A DNA stretch of 64,000 nt from an uncultured Corynebacterium sp. (GTDB lineage: Bacteria > Actinomycetota > Actinomycetes > Mycobacteriales > Mycobacteriaceae): assembly GCA_943913645.1 (NCBI GenBank), contig CALTYZ010000004.1, positions 1 through 64,000 of the forward strand, read 5' to 3'. The notes under the pieces were generated by a model that made no database searches, had not been told where the DNA came from, and saw nothing but the letters and a program-made list of their open reading frames with translations. Both the position numbers and the translations under genes were made by a program. Positions 32,779-42,005 of this stretch are shown one piece after another; the first letter of the stretch is position 1; every line of letters starts with the position of its first letter.

Positions 32779-35457
32779 GTGCAGACTCACGAAATTCGGG
32801 AGCGTTTCACCCACCATTTTGTCGCTACCGGCCACACACCGGTGCCGAGCGCGCCGCTTGTGTTGGACGATCCGACGCTGCTCTTCGTTAACGCAGGGAT
32901 GGTTCCTTTCAAACCCTACTTCCTCGGTCAGCAGACCCCGCCGTTTGAAGGTGGGTTGGCTACCTCGATCCAAAAATGTGTGCGCACGCTTGATATCGAA
33001 GAAGTGGGTGTGACCACTCGTCACAACACGTTCTTTCAGATGGCGGGAAATTTCTCATTTGGGCAGTACTTCAAGGAAGGCGCAATCAAACATGCGTGGG
33101 CTTTGCTCACCGACGCTGTAGCAGACGGTGGGTACGGGCTTGACCCACAGCGGCTGTGGGTCACGGTGTATGTCGACGATGACGAGGCTGCGCAGATTTG
33201 GCACGAGGTTATTGGGGTGCCGTCAACACGCATCCAACGCATGGGCATGGAGGACAACTTCTGGTCCATGGGTGTTCCAGGTCCGTGCGGGCCGTGTTCA
33301 GAGATTTACTACGACCGTGGACCAGACTACGGCGCCGAGGGGGGCCCGATTGCGGATGACAACCGCTACATGGAAATTTGGAACCTGGTGTTCATGGAAT
33401 CCATCCGGGGCGCAGGCGATAAGAAGGGAAACTTCGAAATCCTCGGCGAATTGCCGAATAAAAACATTGATACCGGTATGGGGGTCGAGCGGCTGGCGTG
33501 CATTTTGCAGGGCGTCGACAACGTATATGAAACTGACCTGCTGCGTCCTGTGATCGACGTGGCAACCCGGCTGACCGGGACGCAGTATGATACCGGGAAT
33601 CAAGCAGATGACGTGCGCTTTCGTGTGATTGCTGATCACTCTCGCACCGCGATGATGATCATCCTGGACGGTGTCACGCCAACAAATGAAGGACGCGGCT
33701 ACATTTTGCGCCGTTTACTGCGCCGGATTATCCGCTCAGCGCGTCTGCTCGGAGCATCAGCGCCGGTTATCGAGCCACTCATGAACACCATCATGGATAC
33801 GATGTCACCGTCGTTTCCAGAAATCGCTGAAAACCGGGATCGTATTCTTCGAGTGGCTGTTGCTGAGGAACGCGCTTTTTCGAAAACCCTCGAATCAGGC
33901 ACACACCGTTTTGATGAAGCAGCTGAGACTCTGAGAAGCTCCGGGGCGGCACTGCTCACCGGAGAACAAGCTTTTGAGCTGCACGATACGTACGGTTTTC
34001 CCATTGACCTCACTGTTGAGATGGCGCGTGAGGCGGGCCTCGATGTGGATATGGACGCCTTCAACGCAGCGATGCAGGAACAGCGTGATCGTGCGAAAGC
34101 CGACAATCAGGCGAAGAAGCACGGCAATCGGGATGAATCCCTCTACCGAGAGTGGGTGGATGATTCGCCGACGGAATTCGTGGGATACGATCAGCTCTCC
34201 CATGACGCGCGCGTTATTGGTTTGGTCCGTGGGGGGAAGAAAGTCACCGAGGTAGCCCACGGTGACGAAGTCGAGGTGATTTTGGACGTCACTCCGATGT
34301 ATGCCGAAGCAGGTGGCCAGATGGCTGATCGGGGCCGATTGGTCATGGGTGAGACAGTGCTGAATGTGACCGATGTTCAACGCATTGGAAAGAAGCTTTG
34401 GGTGCATAAGGCAACCGTGCAAAACGGTGGTCTTGACCTCGGAGCAACGCTGAGTGCCGAGGTTGACCCGGACTGGCGTCACGGCGCTCGGCAAGCACAC
34501 ACTGCGACGCATCTCATCCACGCCGCATTACGACAGGTGCTTGGGCCGACTGCGGTGCAGGCAGGTTCGTTGAACAAACCGGGCTACCTTCGCTTCGATT
34601 TCAACTACACCGACCAGCTCAGTGACGCCCAGCTGGAGGAGATTGCCACAATCACCAATCAGGCCGTGGATGCCGATTTTGCGGTACACACTCTGGAAAC
34701 CTCGTTAGATGAGGCGAAAGCCATGGGGGCGCTGGCACTGTTCGGTGAAAACTATGGCGACCGGGTGCGGGTGGTGGAGATTGGCGGGCCGTTTTCCATC
34801 GAGCTCTGTGGGGGAACGCACGTTGATCACTCCTCGCAGATCGGGCCAGTAGCCGTGCTTGGTGAGTCCTCAGTTGGTTCCGGTGCGCGCCGTATCGAAG
34901 CTTATTCCGGACTGGAATCGTTTCGCTACTTCAACAAAGAAGCCGCGTTGGCTTCTGGGTTAGCCGCTGAGTTGAAGACGCCGTCTGACCAACTGCCAGA
35001 GCGCATCGCGCAGTTGATGGAGCGTTTGCGTACAGCAGAGAAGGAAATCGAGAATTTACACCGGCAGCAGCTGCTTCACCAGACTGCTGATATTGCTGGC
35101 AGCGCTGAGCCTGTGGGGGACTACATCCTCGTGGCGCGGCAGCTGCCGGACGGCATCAACACCGGTGATCTGCGCACGCTGGTAGGCGATATTCGCGGCA
35201 AGCTGGCCGGCCAGCCAGCGGTGATCGCACTGGCATCTGCTGGCGGTAAAGGCGCGGCATATGCGGTAGCGGTGACGGAACCTGCTGTTCGCACGGGGAT
35301 CAAGGCAGGCGATTTGGTCAAGGCGTTTGGTCAGTATGTAGATGGAAAAGGTGGCGGCAAGCCCGAACTTGCCCAGGGGTCTGGCGCTAACGCTGCAGGT
35401 ATCGGTGCTGGTCTTGAACACGTTCGGCAAATACTGAGCGGTTCGGGTAACGTTTAG
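32779..35457 (+). CDS. alaS: Alanyl-tRNA synthetase
   Basis: A full-length 892-aa AlaRS. Visible are the N-terminal aminoacylation domain (EIRERFTHHFVATGHTPVPS; GMVPFKPYFLGQ; TTRHNTFFQMAGNFSFG; GMGVERLACILQGVDNVYETD), the editing domain with metal site AHTATHLIHAALR and SIELCGGTHVDHSS, a coiled coil (LMERLRTAEKEIENLHRQQ) and the C-Ala domain (GGKPELAQGSGANAAGI). GTG 32779 follows GAAAGGA. The 144-base leader holds an inverted repeat that might regulate it. Confidence 0.97.
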   Translation: MQTHEIRERFTHHFVATGHTPVPSAPLVLDDPTLLFVNAGMVPFKPYFLGQQTPPFEGGLATSIQKCVRTLDIEEVGVTTRHNTFFQMAGNFSFGQYFKEGAIKHAWALLTDAVADGGYGLDPQRLWVTVYVDDDEAAQIWHEVIGVPSTRIQRMGMEDNFWSMGVPGPCGPCSEIYYDRGPDYGAEGGPIADDNRYMEIWNLVFMESIRGAGDKKGNFEILGELPNKNIDTGMGVERLACILQGVDNVYETDLLRPVIDVATRLTGTQYDTGNQADDVRFRVIADHSRTAMMIILDGVTPTNEGRGYILRRLLRRIIRSARLLGASAPVIEPLMNTIMDTMSPSFPEIAENRDRILRVAVAEERAFSKTLESGTHRFDEAAETLRSSGAALLTGEQAFELHDTYGFPIDLTVEMAREAGLDVDMDAFNAAMQEQRDRAKADNQAKKHGNRDESLYREWVDDSPTEFVGYDQLSHDARVIGLVRGGKKVTEVAHGDEVEVILDVTPMYAEAGGQMADRGRLVMGETVLNVTDVQRIGKKLWVHKATVQNGGLDLGATLSAEVDPDWRHGARQAHTATHLIHAALRQVLGPTAVQAGSLNKPGYLRFDFNYTDQLSDAQLEEIATITNQAVDADFAVHTLETSLDEAKAMGALALFGENYGDRVRVVEIGGPFSIELCGGTHVDHSSQIGPVAVLGESSVGSGARRIEAYSGLESFRYFNKEAALASGLAAELKTPSDQLPERIAQLMERLRTAEKEIENLHRQQLLHQTADIAGSAEPVGDYILVARQLPDGINTGDLRTLVGDIRGKLAGQPAVIALASAGGKGAAYAVAVTEPAVRTGIKAGDLVKAFGQYVDGKGGGKPELAQGSGANAAGIGAGLEHVRQILSGSGNV

Positions 35458-35678
35458 GTAACTTTTGAGTAGAGATTTGGAATAGTAGATCGGTGTAGCG
35501 AAAACTTAGAAAGGGGCACTGGCCGAGTTATCTGATTAGATGCTGCAAGTTGGTAATGTCTCGCTGAGATGGTGATCGCAATACCACGCTAGCGTTGCAT
35601 TGTGGCTGACGGTGGAAACTACCGAGCTCGAAGATGGAGAAGCGCTGCGGATTGCAGTGCGGGCGGGAAGATGAGGGC

Positions 35679-36173
35679 ATGACGATACAGCCAGATACGC
35701 CTGGTGCGGATGATCCGGGCCCGGGGCGGCGGATCGGTATCGACGTAGGTACGGTGCGGATCGGCGTTGCCGTGTCGGACCGTGACGCCCGCCTGGCTAC
35801 GCCTGTTGAAACTGTTGATCGAGTCACTGGCTTCGAAGGAGATGACGGTCACGACATTGACAGGTTGCTCGGGTTGATCCGCGACTACGACGTGGTTGAA
35901 GTCGTTGTTGGTCTTCCCCGCGACCTCAAAGGTCATGGTTCTGCCAGCGTCAAGCATGCCAACGAGATCGCATCCCGGCTGAGACGCCGCAGCGGCGCCC
36001 CAGTGCGAATGGCAGATGAGCGGCTCACCACAGTTGTGGCGATGAGTGCTCTGCGCGCAGCTGGCGTGAGCGAGAAACGAGGCCGCAAGTTTGTTGACCA
36101 AGCTGCAGCGGTAGAGATCTTGCAATCCTGGCTTGATGGACGAAACAACTACCTCAAGGAGACTGAATCGTGA
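35679..36173 (+). CDS. ruvX: RuvX/YqgF-family putative pre-16S rRNA nuclease
   Basis: A 164-aa YqgF-family RNase H-like nuclease. Active-site regions are GRRIGIDVGTVRIGVAVSD (Asp), VVVGLPRDLKGHG, RMADERLTTVVA (Glu) and FVDQAAAVEILQSWLD (Asp). Family members act in 16S rRNA 5' end maturation, and some resolve Holliday junctions. ATG 35679 has GATGAGGG upstream. The gap after alaS (35458-35678) holds no gene that I can support. The last 4 bases (GTGA) overlap mltG. Confidence 0.93.
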   Translation: MTIQPDTPGADDPGPGRRIGIDVGTVRIGVAVSDRDARLATPVETVDRVTGFEGDDGHDIDRLLGLIRDYDVVEVVVGLPRDLKGHGSASVKHANEIASRLRRRSGAPVRMADERLTTVVAMSALRAAGVSEKRGRKFVDQAAAVEILQSWLDGRNNYLKETES

Positions 36174-37321
36174 CCACCCGACGGAGCGCCCGGAAGCGGA
36201 CGCAGAGCACGGCGGTTATCGTTGCCTCGATTTTGCTGATCATCGGTCTCGTGGCCTGGATTGCCGTCGCGCGTAATACTGCCGCGCCTGCTGATTTCGA
36301 AGGGGCAGGCAACGGGCAGGAAGAGATCGTTGAGATCCCAGAGGGCACAACACTTTCCGCGCTTGGCCCAGAACTAGAAGAGCGCCGCATTGTTGCCTCA
36401 AGCAAGGCTTTCCAAACAGCCGCGGCAGACAACCCCCATGCGGATGACGTCCACCCTGGTTACTACCGCTTGGAGGGGGAGATGAGCGCGAAAGCAGCGG
36501 TCGATGCGTTGCTGAATGAGGCGAACCGCATCACCCCGCTGAAGGTGTACGGCGGTGCGACACTGATGGATATTAACGTGTTGGGCGGGCAGCCCCGTCT
36601 CGGGATTTTGAGCATGATCCAAGAAGTAACGTGTGGTGGCAAAAACACAGACGGTTGTGTTGATGTCGAACGGCTTCACGCCGTTGCCGCCGAGGCCGAC
36701 GCCAGGTCGCTTGGGGTACCGGAGTGGGCAGCGGACATTGTCAATGCCCGCGCGGGTGATCCGAAGCGGCTTGAAGGGCTGATCGCGCCTGGAGAGTACA
36801 CGATCAACCCGGGCGCGAGCGCGGAGGAAATCCTGACCGATCTGCTGACGCGATCTGCAAAGCAGTACGACTCCACGGACATCGTCAACCGCGCTCAAGC
36901 TATTGGTTTGAGTCCGTACGACTTGCTCATCGCTGCGTCGCTGGTGGAGCGCGAGGCACCAGCCGGAGAGTTTGACAAGGTGGCGCGTGTCATCTTGAAC
37001 CGCCTCGCCGCGCCGATGCGACTCGAGTTCGACTCCACAGTGAACTACGGTTTGCCGTCGGTGGAGGTAGCGACTACAGATGAAGATCGCGCACGCGAGA
37101 CGCCGTGGAATACCTACGCCAAAGATGGGCTTCCTGAGACCCCAATTGCTTCGCCGTCGATGGAAGCGATCGAGGCGATGGAGAACCCCGCAGATGGAGA
37201 GTGGCTCTTCTTTGTCACCATTGATCAAGATGGCACCACAGTGTTTAACAACACCTTCGAGGAACATCTTGCAGACACCCAGCGCGCCGTGGACTCCGGC
37301 GTTCTGGATTCGCAGCGGTAA
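36170..37321 (+). CDS. mltG: Endolytic murein transglycosylase MltG (YceG-like)
   Basis: A 383-aa membrane-anchored lytic transglycosylase that cuts nascent peptidoglycan. An N-terminal helix (VIVASILLIIGLVAWIAVA) is followed by an N-terminal LysM-like region and the YceG domain with ASLVEREAPAGEFDKVARVILNRL (catalytic Glu) and the later block NTYAKDGLPETPIASPSMEAI. It starts at GTG 36170 overlapping ruvX, with AAGGAG upstream, and is followed by aroE after 5 bases. The ruvX-mltG-aroE order is standard in Actinobacteria. Confidence 0.94.
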   Translation: MTTRRSARKRTQSTAVIVASILLIIGLVAWIAVARNTAAPADFEGAGNGQEEIVEIPEGTTLSALGPELEERRIVASSKAFQTAAADNPHADDVHPGYYRLEGEMSAKAAVDALLNEANRITPLKVYGGATLMDINVLGGQPRLGILSMIQEVTCGGKNTDGCVDVERLHAVAAEADARSLGVPEWAADIVNARAGDPKRLEGLIAPGEYTINPGASAEEILTDLLTRSAKQYDSTDIVNRAQAIGLSPYDLLIAASLVEREAPAGEFDKVARVILNRLAAPMRLEFDSTVNYGLPSVEVATTDEDRARETPWNTYAKDGLPETPIASPSMEAIEAMENPADGEWLFFVTIDQDGTTVFNNTFEEHLADTQRAVDSGVLDSQR

Positions 37322-37326
37322 CGACT

Positions 37327-38184
37327 GTGACAGCGCAGGCTCAACACGCGGACCTTGCAGCGGCACCTCCTCAGCGTGCCGCAGTGCTCGGATCGCCGAT
37401 CAAGCACTCGTTGTCACCCGTTTTGCACAACGCTGGGTACGCGGCTGCTGGTTTGGCTAGGTGGGAGTATGGGCGAATCGAGTGTGCGGAGTCTGAGCTC
37501 GCACGAATCGTTGGGGAAGCGAGTGCGCAGTACCGTGGTTTTTCCGTGACAATGCCGGCAAAGTTCGCTGCGCTGCGTTTTGCGGATGAGGTCAGCGAGC
37601 GAGCGAGATTCATCGGCTCGGCGAACACGCTCGTGCGCACTCGTGACCACTGGCGTGCAGACAACACTGATTGTGAGGGAATCCTCACGGCCTTAGAAGA
37701 GCTGATGCATGACGCACCCATCGAAAATGCGGTGCTCATCGGTGCCGGCGGTACTGCGCGTCCTGCATTGTGGGCCTTGAAGCAACGTGGTGCCCAGCGG
37801 ATTCATGTGCTCAACCGCACCGACCGTCGGGCGGAGATCGCCCCGCTTGCCGCGGGGGTGGAGCTGAGTTTCACCGACTTCGATACCGACCTTGAAGCGC
37901 TGACGATGTCGGCAGATGTTGTCGTTTCTACAGTCCCTTCGCGGGCTATTGCCGCGTATTTTCCGGCGCTGGCCCACGCGCCCGTGTTAGACGTCATTTA
38001 CGACCCATGGCCGACGCCGCTCGCGGTGCATGCTGCTTCGCACGGTCACCCGACCGTCGGCGGGTTAGCGGTGCTGGCTGGCCAGTCCTATTCCCAGTTT
38101 GAACAGTTCACAGGGGTTGCCGCGCCGCGCGAAGCGATGCGTGCTGCGCTTGAGGCGCACGTTCGGCAATACGTCCAGGAGTAA
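37327..38184 (+). CDS. aroE: Shikimate dehydrogenase
   Basis: An NADP-dependent shikimate dehydrogenase of 285 aa, the fourth step of chorismate synthesis. Visible are AVLGSPIKHSLSPVLHNAGY (shikimate site with SxS), FSVTMPAKFAAL (catalytic Lys), ADNTDCEGILTAL and the nucleotide-binding loop VLIGAGGTARPALWAL, then LNRTDRRAEIA. GTG 37327 lies 5 bases after mltG. The C-terminal GQSYSQFEQFTG motif is intact. Confidence 0.93.
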   Translation: MTAQAQHADLAAAPPQRAAVLGSPIKHSLSPVLHNAGYAAAGLARWEYGRIECAESELARIVGEASAQYRGFSVTMPAKFAALRFADEVSERARFIGSANTLVRTRDHWRADNTDCEGILTALEELMHDAPIENAVLIGAGGTARPALWALKQRGAQRIHVLNRTDRRAEIAPLAAGVELSFTDFDTDLEALTMSADVVVSTVPSRAIAAYFPALAHAPVLDVIYDPWPTPLAVHAASHGHPTVGGLAVLAGQSYSQFEQFTGVAAPREAMRAALEAHVRQYVQE

Positions 38185-38188
38185 CGGC

Positions 38189-38677
38189 ATGAGCATCGGG
38201 GCACCAGTGGTTGCTGCGACTGCGCTTGCGCTCCTCTGGAGTGGTGCGCTGATGCTTTTCGACGTCCGCGAACAACGTCTACCTGATATTTTGACGCTTC
38301 CGGCGGCTGTGTGCGCCCTTGGGCTCTGTGTGGTGGAGCCACACGCTCTGTGGGGACTTGTCTGGCCGCTGAGCTACCTTCTGCTGGGCGGTGGGATTGG
38401 AGGCGGTGACATCAAACTCGCGGTGCCGCTCGGCGTTGCGGTGGCGTACTGTTCCCGGCCGTCTGGGATGTTGGGCGTGCTCGCTGCAATTGCCCTGTCT
38501 GGTTTGCTTACCGTGGCTATAGGCATTCTGACACGCCGCCGCGCGCTGGCGCATGGCCCCGCGATGCTTGTCGCTGCGTGGAGCGTTGTAGTGGGGGCTG
38601 CTGTGGTAGGTCCATGTGAGACAATGACGGCATGCTTCGATGGACCACCGCGGGTGAATCCCATGGACAGGCGCTGA
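38189..38677 (+). CDS. A24-family prepilin peptidase (single domain)
   Basis: A membrane aspartyl protease of 162 aa with four or five helices. The two catalytic Asp sites of the type IV prepilin peptidase family are visible: FDVREQRLPD near residue 25 and GGGIGGGDIKLAVPLG (GxGD) near residue 75. It lacks the N-terminal methylase domain of full PilD, as is common in Actinobacteria. ATG 38189 is preceded by CAGGAG. Its last 46 bases overlap the start of aroC. No pilin or secretion genes are in this window, so its substrate (Flp/Tad-type pilin or ComGC-like) must lie elsewhere. Confidence 0.88.
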   Translation: MSIGAPVVAATALALLWSGALMLFDVREQRLPDILTLPAAVCALGLCVVEPHALWGLVWPLSYLLLGGGIGGGDIKLAVPLGVAVAYCSRPSGMLGVLAAIALSGLLTVAIGILTRRRALAHGPAMLVAAWSVVVGAAVVGPCETMTACFDGPPRVNPMDRR

Positions 38678-39870
38678 TAGCGCTCATTGAACAGGTACCA
38701 GCCGGCGTGCCGGTGAACGCCGACGAGATTGGCCATCACCTCGCACGCCGCCGACTTGGCTATGGGCGTGGGGCGCGAATGAAGTTCGAAGCCGATGAGG
38801 TGACCGTGCTGTCTGGGGTTGTGCATGGAGCCACAATCGGCAGTCCCATCGCGATCATGATCGGCAACACCGAGTGGCCGAAGTGGACGACGATTATGTC
38901 GCCGGAACCGGTTGATGTCGATAATCCAGAGGTGGCACAGGCGCTCGCCTCCGGCCGCGGCGCCAAGCTGACTCGCCCTCGGCCGGGGCATGCGGATTTC
39001 GCTGGCATGGTCAAATACGGGTTTGACTCGGCACGCCCAGTGCTCGAGCGTTCCTCTGCGCGTGAGACCGCTGCGCGGGTAGCTGCGGCGACGGTAGCGC
39101 GCGCGCTGTTGCGGGAGGTGCTCGGCGTCGAGGTGATCTCCCACGTCATCTCAATTGGTGAGTCCGTTCCGTATGAGGGACAACCCCCAAGTGTCGATGA
39201 CTTGGCAGCCATCGATGCCTCACCGGTTCGCGCGTATGACGGCACAGCTGAGGCAGACATGATCGCACGCATTGAAGCTGCGAAGAAAGATGGAGACACG
39301 CTCGGTGGTGTGGTTGAAGTGGTCGTGGATGGGTTGCCGATTGGCTTAGGCTCCCACGTTTCGGGTGAGCAGCGTCTTGATGCGCAACTGGCTGCTGGGT
39401 TAATGAGTATCCAATCGGTCAAAGGTGTTGAGATTGGTGATGGGTTCGACGAAGCGCGCCGCCGCGGATCCGCAGCGCATGACGAAATGGTGCGTGAGGG
39501 CCAGCGCCTTCGCCGGTCGACGAACCGGGCGGGAGGACTCGAGGGCGGGATGACAAATGGTGAGCAACTGCGAGTCCGGGCGGCAATGAAACCAATTTCT
39601 ACCGTTCCGCGTGCGCTCAAAACGGTAGACATGGCCACAGGCCAGCCTGCTACCGGCATTCACCAGCGCTCCGATGTCTGTGCGGTGCCGGCTGGTGCGG
39701 TGGTGGCTGAGGCAATGGTCGCGTTGGTGCTGGCGCGTGCGGTGTCCGAGAAGTTCGGTGGTGACAGCCTTGAGGAGCTCAAACGTAACGTGAATGCCTA
39801 CAACGACGCTGTGACGCAGCGACTTGCCTTTGGTGCGGACCCAGCGGTGGAGGCAGCGCGCCGTGGCTGA
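38632..39870 (+). CDS. aroC: Chorismate synthase
   Basis: An FMN-dependent enzyme of 412 aa making chorismate from EPSP. Signature regions are MLRWTTAGESHGQAL at the N-terminus, RRRLGYGRGARMKFE, RPRPGHADFAGMVKYG, RSSARETAARVAAATVA and GGLEGGMTNGEQLRVRAAMKPI, with HQRSDVCAVPA near the C-terminus. The start is inside the upstream peptidase gene by 46 bases. It is followed by aroK with an 8-base overlap, so aroC-aroK-aroB-aroQ form one operon. Confidence 0.97.
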   Translation: MLRWTTAGESHGQALIALIEQVPAGVPVNADEIGHHLARRRLGYGRGARMKFEADEVTVLSGVVHGATIGSPIAIMIGNTEWPKWTTIMSPEPVDVDNPEVAQALASGRGAKLTRPRPGHADFAGMVKYGFDSARPVLERSSARETAARVAAATVARALLREVLGVEVISHVISIGESVPYEGQPPSVDDLAAIDASPVRAYDGTAEADMIARIEAAKKDGDTLGGVVEVVVDGLPIGLGSHVSGEQRLDAQLAAGLMSIQSVKGVEIGDGFDEARRRGSAAHDEMVREGQRLRRSTNRAGGLEGGMTNGEQLRVRAAMKPISTVPRALKTVDMATGQPATGIHQRSDVCAVPAGAVVAEAMVALVLARAVSEKFGGDSLEELKRNVNAYNDAVTQRLAFGADPAVEAARRG

Positions 39871-40441
39871 TCCGGTACACAATTCGGTGGGCCACGATGA
39901 CACCCACGACGACACCACCGCCCACATTGTCCATTCCTCGCCGCGGGTGGTGTTAGTTGGCCCGCCGGGTGCGGGGAAGTCCACGATTAGCCGCCGCCTT
40001 GCACGCGCATTGAACCTGCCCATGGTCGATTCTGATGCCCTGATTGAACAGGGCGAGGGCACTACCTGCGGCGCGCTTTTTTCCGCACTTGGCGAGGCGC
40101 GCTTTCGGGAGATCGAGGCAGGGTATGTGGCGCAGGCATTGGCCACCGGTGGGATTGTGAGTTTGGGTGGGGGAGCAGTGCTGACCGACTCGACTCGGAC
40201 GCTGCTGCAGCACCACACTGTGGTGTGGATTGATGTGTCTGTTGAGGAAGGTGTTCGGCGAACAGCAGGCGATCGGTCGCGTCCCGTTCTGGATGCGGAG
40301 GATCCGGCTCAGCACTACCGGGACTTGTTGGCAGCCCGCGAGCCGTTCTACCGCGAGGTGGCTGACCATCGGGTGCGCACGGACGCTCGTCCGCCCCAGC
40401 GTGTGGTCGCGCAGGTGCTAAGCTTCATCGATCCGGAATAG
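39863..40441 (+). CDS. aroK: Shikimate kinase
   Basis: Phosphorylates shikimate at the 3-OH using ATP; 192 aa, with about 25 extra His/Asp-rich N-terminal residues. Walker A is VVLVGPPGAGKST, with shikimate-binding MVDSDALIEQ (Asp) and GIVSLGGGAVL, and lid RTAGDRSRPVL. GTG 39863 follows GTGGAGG and overlaps aroC by 8 bases. Confidence 0.94.
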   Translation: MADPVHNSVGHDDTHDDTTAHIVHSSPRVVLVGPPGAGKSTISRRLARALNLPMVDSDALIEQGEGTTCGALFSALGEARFREIEAGYVAQALATGGIVSLGGGAVLTDSTRTLLQHHTVVWIDVSVEEGVRRTAGDRSRPVLDAEDPAQHYRDLLAAREPFYREVADHRVRTDARPPQRVVAQVLSFIDPE

Positions 40442-40462
40442 CGTGAGGAAGGGTTGCCGATT

Positions 40463-41515
40463 ATGCCTGTTGTCAACGTAACTGGCCCGAGCCCGTATGC
40501 GATTCATATCGGCTCGCATATAACCCCAGCGCTGATTGCGCATGTGCGTGACTCCGATGCCCGCAAGGCGGCGGTGCTGTATCAACCACCATTGAGCGCC
40601 GTTGCCCGAACTGTGCGTGACGAACTCGCGAGCGCGGGTGTTGAGGCGTGGCTTTTTGAGGTTCCCGACGCAGAAGATGCGAAAACACTTGCGGTGGCGG
40701 GCGGGCTGTGGGACGAGCTCGGCCGGGCGGGGTTCTCGCGCCAGGATCTGGTTGTGGGAATCGGTGGCGGCGCAGTGACTGATCTCGCCGGTTTCGTTGC
40801 TGCTGCGTGGATGCGCGGTATCAAGGTGGTACAGGTCCCGACTACGCTGCTGGCAATGGTTGATGCGGCGGTCGGCGGAAAGACTGGCATTAATACTGTG
40901 GTGGGCAAAAATCTTGTGGGCGCGTTCCATGAGCCAGATGCGGTGTTCATCGACTTGGATCGCATGACTACCTTGCCGCCTGCGGAAGTGGTTGCTGGTT
41001 CAGCTGAGCTGATTAAGACGGGGTTTATCGCGGATCCACAGATACTTGAGCTTTATCAGCAGGGGCCCACGCCGCACTGGGAAGAGTTGGTTCACCGCTC
41101 GGTGACAGTGAAGGCTGCGGTGGTCAGCGAAGACCTGAAAGAGGCGGGGTTGCGTGAAATCCTCAATTATGGCCATACCCTTGGGCACGCCATTGAGCGT
41201 CGGGAGAACTACCGTTGGCGTCATGGCAATGCCGTTGCGGTAGGGATGGTCTTTGTCGCTCACCTTGCTCACAACCGGGGCTTGATTGATGCATCGCTGC
41301 TGCAGCTTCATTACGACGTTCTCGAAAGGATCGGGCTACCGACGAGCTACACGGCAGCGGCATTCGATGAGCTGTACGAGGCGATGAGCCACGACAAGAA
41401 GAATCGCGACGGCAAGATCCGCTTTGTTGCACTTGATGGGCTTGGCTCATGCACTCGCATCGAGGATGCAAGTGAGGATGAACTGCGCGCCGCGTACGCT
41501 GCGATCTCGCAGTAA
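40463..41515 (+). CDS. aroB: 3-dehydroquinate synthase
   Basis: A 350-aa NAD- and metal-dependent enzyme converting DAHP to 3-dehydroquinate. Motifs are VVGIGGGAVTDLAGFVAAAWMRG, VPTTLLAMVDAAVGGKTGIN, AELIKTGFI and the metal His site ILNYGHTLGHAIE, then HGNAVAVGMV. ATG 40463 has GAGGAAGGG 9 bases upstream; the in-frame TTG 40454 is rejected. Confidence 0.96.
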   Translation: MPVVNVTGPSPYAIHIGSHITPALIAHVRDSDARKAAVLYQPPLSAVARTVRDELASAGVEAWLFEVPDAEDAKTLAVAGGLWDELGRAGFSRQDLVVGIGGGAVTDLAGFVAAAWMRGIKVVQVPTTLLAMVDAAVGGKTGINTVVGKNLVGAFHEPDAVFIDLDRMTTLPPAEVVAGSAELIKTGFIADPQILELYQQGPTPHWEELVHRSVTVKAAVVSEDLKEAGLREILNYGHTLGHAIERRENYRWRHGNAVAVGMVFVAHLAHNRGLIDASLLQLHYDVLERIGLPTSYTAAAFDELYEAMSHDKKNRDGKIRFVALDGLGSCTRIEDASEDELRAAYAAISQ

Positions 41516-41539
41516 CAGGAGAGGTCACGGGAGGTCGAC

Positions 41540-41980
41540 ATGAAGGTTCTGGTTATTAATGGTCCGAACTTGAACCGGCTGGGGAAGCGACAGCCGGAGG
41601 TGTATGGGACGGCGACGCTGGGAGATGTCGAAAAGCGTGTGCGCACACGCGCTACGGAGTTGGGCGTTGATGTGGAGCTGCGCCAGTCGAACTACGAGGG
41701 TGAGTTGGTCGATTGGGTACATCAGGCTGCAGACGAAGGCTGGCCTGTCATTATCAACCCGGGAGGATTCACTCATACTTCGGTGGCGCTGCGCGACGCA
41801 CTTGCGGAGGTTGTTGAAGGGCAAGGCTTTATCGAAGTCCACATTTCGAATGTGTACGCTCGCGAGCCGTTCCGAGCCCATTCGTACCTTTCGCCGCTTG
41901 CCCGTGGTGTGATCGCTGGTCTCGGTATTGACGGCTACACACTCGCACTAGAATTTCTCGCAGCAGTGAAGCAGCGCTAG
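41540..41980 (+). CDS. aroQ: Type II 3-dehydroquinate dehydratase
   Basis: A small dodecameric dehydroquinase of 146 aa. Typical blocks are VLVINGPNLNRLGKRQPEVYG (N-terminus with catalytic Tyr), VELRQSNYEGELVDWVH, INPGGFTHTSVALRDAL (catalytic region) and VHISNVYAREPFRAHSYLS (catalytic His). It catalyses the step before aroE. It lies 24 bases after aroB. Confidence 0.96.
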   Translation: MKVLVINGPNLNRLGKRQPEVYGTATLGDVEKRVRTRATELGVDVELRQSNYEGELVDWVHQAADEGWPVIINPGGFTHTSVALRDALAEVVEGQGFIEVHISNVYAREPFRAHSYLSPLARGVIAGLGIDGYTLALEFLAAVKQR

Positions 41981-42005
41981 CGATTAAAAAGGCAAGGAGT
42001 AGGGC

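Noticed and set aside
32156..33013. A 285-codon plus-strand open frame across the rarA end and alaS start
   Set aside because: It lies out of frame over two strongly conserved genes, and its Arg/Cys-rich product has no recognisable domain.
36398..37366. A 322-codon minus-strand open frame opposite mltG
   Set aside because: mltG is intact with its catalytic motif; the antisense product has no domain.
38374..39659. Long minus-strand frames opposite the A24 peptidase and aroC
   Set aside because: They are shadows of the conserved aroC frame, Ser/Arg-rich and without any known motif.
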